Shown: positions 32,762 through 32,765 of the stretch, piece after piece | Layout of the letters: every line of letters begins with the position of its first letter | Numbering within the stretch: position 1 is the first letter of the stretch | Source of the DNA: Nitrospirota bacterium | Lineage (GTDB): Bacteria > Nitrospirota > Thermodesulfovibrionia > UBA6902 | DNA: 32,765 nucleotides | Reading direction: 5' to 3' | Assembly (NCBI GenBank): GCA_016213945.1 | Contig: JACQZF010000018.1 | Location: 1 to 32,765 of the forward strand | Notes under the pieces: model-generated | Told to the model about the DNA's origin: nothing | Database searches by the model: none | What the model saw: only the letters and a program-made list of their open reading frames with translations | Program-made: the position numbers and the translations under genes

Positions 32762-32765
32762 ATGC

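Overview
The window looks like chromosomal DNA from a free-living Gram-negative bacterium, most likely an anaerobic or microaerophilic environmental lineage such as Nitrospirota. This assignment is an inference from gene content (a NifA-type sigma-54 activator, bacteriohemerythrin, a DUF3786 Fe-S protein, many c-di-GMP proteins, a Sec-exported RHS protein) and not from a marker gene. No tRNA, rRNA or CRISPR array was seen.

Layout. (1) 1-5.5 kb: the 3' end of a 6-phosphofructokinase gene; a minus-strand group of PHP phosphoesterase, PilZ protein and DUF2064 glycosyltransferase; then bacteriohemerythrin, a YihY/BrkB membrane protein and a DUF3786 protein. (2) 5.5-11.2 kb: a 996-residue exported fusion (M1-type metallopeptidase + ChaN-like + PDZ), a YfcE-type phosphoesterase, a MITE-like repeat, prfB with its programmed +1 frameshift, a nitroreductase and a small exported protein. 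(3) 11.3-13.7 kb: a scar in which a truncated, frameshifted insertion sequence abuts a truncated hsdM that also carries an in-frame stop. (4) 13.7-19.1 kb: a GAF-GGDEF cyclase overlapping secA, a second nitroreductase and a PAS-GGDEF cyclase. (5) 19.1-22.0 kb: repeat-rich intergenic DNA, a DUF6982-like protein, deoC, a class IV aminotransferase whose C-terminal tail comes from a dispersed repeat, and an HTH/zinc-ribbon regulator followed by a second MITE copy. (6) 22.0-28.2 kb: a membrane protein coupled to nifA, a hybrid histidine kinase whose first receiver lacks its phospho-acceptor Asp, an HD-GYP response regulator broken by a small deletion, and ubiX. (7) 28.3 kb to the end: a Sec-exported RHS/YD-repeat protein, broken by one frameshift, with a TSP3/dockerin-like insert and a C-terminal tip resembling a secreted phospholipase A2.

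Themes. c-di-GMP turnover and sensing recur (PilZ, two GGDEF proteins with intact I-sites, one broken HD-GYP). Four loci are broken (transposase, hsdM, HD-GYP, RHS), which points either to active decay or to assembly errors. The most novel items are the RHS-PLA2 toxin-like protein with a possible immunity gene starting directly after its stop, the M1-ChaN-PDZ fusion, and the two-copy MITE family.
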